From Lithospermum erythrorhizon (lineage: Eukaryota; Streptophyta; Magnoliopsida; Boraginales; Boraginaceae): a stretch of DNA of 64,000 bases. How positions within the stretch are numbered: position 1 is the first letter of the stretch; the number at the start of each line of letters is the position of its first letter. A model generated the notes under the pieces. That model did not search any database. It saw only the letters and a list, made by a program, of their open reading frames with translations, and was not told where the DNA came from. This document shows, piece after piece, positions 62,060 through 64,000 of this stretch. The translations under genes and the position numbers were made by a program. The stretch spans positions 496,001 to 560,000 of the forward strand of contig JADFUC010000892.1 in NCBI GenBank assembly GCA_019722365.1, in the 5' to 3' direction.

Positions 62060-64000
62060 TCATCCCATCCACAGTTTCAGAACTTTGTCTTTACCCCCAG
62101 AAACCACCTTTTCACCATCTGGACTCCAATCAACCGAGAAAACCTTTGATGCAAGAAAAATCTGCTTAGATATTGTACATTTTGTTCGTTAAAAGAGGAA
62201 ACAGGCCTGTACCCAGCTAGATACCTCATCTGCATGGCCAGGAAGGTCTTGTTTCAACTTCTTCGACCGGATATCCCAAACCTAGAGTAGGAAAAGATAA
62301 CAGTCAGACTAATAATCATAAAAGATTCAACCGATAAGTATTCTCTGTAATACAAGTGATTGCTAAATGGATCCACATATTGATATGCTAAATGAACAAG
62401 ACATGATCATGTCATGTTACTTCTGGCATAATGGAAGTAATCAAACTCCAAATGTTCTTTGCAGTCTATATAACATATTAAGTTCTGGTAGACTCTAGAA
62501 AGCAAGAAATTTGAAAAATAAAATAAAATTTGCATGGATTAAACAGAAAACAAAGGGATTAAAATTCACCTTCAGGGTCGAATCTTTGCTTCCACTTAGA
62601 AGCAGTCTACTATCTGCAGACCAGCTGCAATATTTTGTGCCTATTGTTAGAAATAATTCAATATGTAAGAGAGACTAAGGAACATATACACGAATAGAAC
62701 ACTAACCTAATTTGGTAGACAGGTCCAACATGGCCTCGGAAGGCTGCAACAAAATTTCCAGTGATTCCATTCCAGAGTTTGACGGATCTGTCAAATGAAG
62801 CACTTGCTACCCATTGCCCGTCAGGTGAGAAATAAACATGGTTGACAAGCTGCAAATCAGGTAAGAACGGTACTATGATGCACATCTCACCATAATTTAC
62901 TGCCCTAAACAGTAGGGTTAAATTTGAGCTCCAATATTATTCTGGACTTTTGAATTTCAAGTAGTTTCTCAATAATACTTGTATGTGCTTCTCTACAAAC
63001 TTGTAGTTCCATTAAGTGTTGTCACAGGCAAAAATTCAGAAACCTTTATCTTACTTTAGGAAGTCAAATAGTCAATAGCCTCACATGCACTCTAATATTC
63101 ATTGAAATTGTGGTTTTCTGCTATCTATGCATTTTGTAGTGTTCTTTATTTGAAAGCTATGGAATAGCTACTATCTGAATGAAACAGATTGGCGATATAT
63201 GATAACAAAAAAAGTGAAATAGTCTCACCTGCTGATGACCTGTCATACGAGTTTTGGGGTGCTTACTGACAGAAGGCTCCCACAGAAACATGGTGAAATC
63301 GTCAGAGCCAGATACCAACCGTTCTGGACCATTGCCTTTCATTTTGTTGTATCTTTCAAGAGCAACCTGGCCCATTATAAAGGCGTCAACAATAAAAAGA
63401 AAGAAAAACATAAATTATAATTTGAATGTGAAGGAATGGACATCTCCAAAATCCCAGATGAGGGAACATTTTCTTCAATATCAGCAAGAAGAACTTAAAT
63501 GAAAGAACAAAGTCAACAAACAAAATAACGCTATCATCTAAAAGAGATACTGGAAAAGCTCAGTCAGAGATCTTACCTTCTTCATTTCATCGGGAGATGA
63601 ATACTGTCTCCCAGTGTGATCGAAAGCTCCAGTCCTAAGAACATACTCAGTGCTTAATGCTAATGAGTTAACCCAATGCCCGTGACCCTACTCAAAGAAA
63701 TTATAATAGTAGATGAGCAGATTTATTCAAGGGATTGAAATGTACAAGGTCAATAACCAAGACTCATTAAACTTGATATGAATTCCTCAACTTAAATCTA
63801 TCAAATCATCTGTCTATTCTATTGAACATGATAGCGTTCCAAATTTTATGTTTATTTATAACGATTTCAATATTTTACTCTCATGAACATTTAAAACACT
63901 AATATTGCGAGCTCTTGAAGAGAAGATAGAGGGTATAAATGGAGGTGAAGTAGGAGAGAAATTCAAGTGGAAGGAGTTCAATATTAAAATTTGTAGTTCA
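62060..64000 (-). CDS. NLE1: Notchless homologue (NLE1), 3' part, WD40 repeat protein
   Basis: Six exons of the 3' end are visible: 63,687-63,577, 63,366-63,229, 62,849-62,707, 62,624-62,580, 62,281-62,225 and 62,143-62,060. They read the last WD40 blades in order: GHGHWVNSLALSTEYVLRTG, GPERLVSGSDDFTMFLWEPS, VNHVYFSPDGQWVASASFDR, SADSRLLLSGSKDSTLK, KLKQDLPGHADEV and VDWSPDGEKVVSGGKDKVLK, ending LWMG. This sequence is typical of Notchless, a nucleolar WD40 protein that works with the MDN1 AAA ATPase in maturation and export of the 60S ribosomal subunit. Intron phases checked are consistent and no lesion was found. The 5' part, including the NLE domain, lies beyond the right edge of the window. 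Confidence 0.93.

Overview
The window is nuclear DNA from a flowering plant, almost certainly a core eudicot. It is AT-rich. Its genes have many small GT-AG introns, and every recognisable protein is a plant family: MAA3-type helicase, group-A bZIP, MUS81, USP-domain receptor-like cytoplasmic kinase, UBP24, a thylakoid HCF153-like protein and Notchless. The space between genes is filled with MITEs, SINEs, LINE and LTR debris. No genus can be named from the sequence. No CRISPR array, operon or bacterial feature is present.

Layout. 1-4.2 kb: decayed LTR-like and other transposon sequence. 4.3-4.7 kb: intronless single-finger C2H2 repressor (+). 4.8-8.3 kb: repeats and an unexplained GC-richer patch. 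8.36-15.3 kb: MAA3/SEN1-like RNA/DNA helicase (+), with a 166-bp duplication-type insertion in helicase motif III. 15.3-18.4 kb: gene-free, with a G-rich, quadruplex-prone stretch. 18.4-21.5 kb: minisatellite leader plus GBF4-like bZIP factor (+), whose first exon carries a one-base frameshift in a G run. 22.3-22.7 kb: small secreted cysteine-rich peptide (-). 23.7-29.2 kb: MUS81 endonuclease (-). 30.3-33.7 kb: USP-domain kinase (-), with two one-base G-run discrepancies. 33.7-42.8 kb: gene desert with hAT-like and LTR-like remnants. 42.9-46.7 kb: UBP24 deubiquitinase (-), whose tiny first exon is present twice. 48.0-49.0 kb: HCF153-like thylakoid protein (+), divergent from UBP24. 49.7-52.1 kb: unknown plant protein with DPWE repeats (-). 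52.6-52.8 kb: SINE with an intact target-site duplication. 53.4-55.9 kb: RPA1-like gene or pseudogene (-). 58.0-59.3 kb: dead LINE. 59.5-60.4 kb: two abutting minisatellites. 62.06 kb to the right edge: 3' part of a Notchless (NLE1) WD40 gene (-).

The genes are housekeeping or regulatory and do not form one pathway. MUS81 and UBP24 are also near neighbours in Arabidopsis as I recall it, so part of the order is probably ancestral. I found no convincing undescribed biological system. The observations most worth checking are the 166-bp repeat-flanked insertion in MAA3, the duplicated first exon of UBP24, the strongly over-represented 9-mer TACGGAGTA, and three one-base G-run discrepancies that point to assembly indels or natural null alleles.
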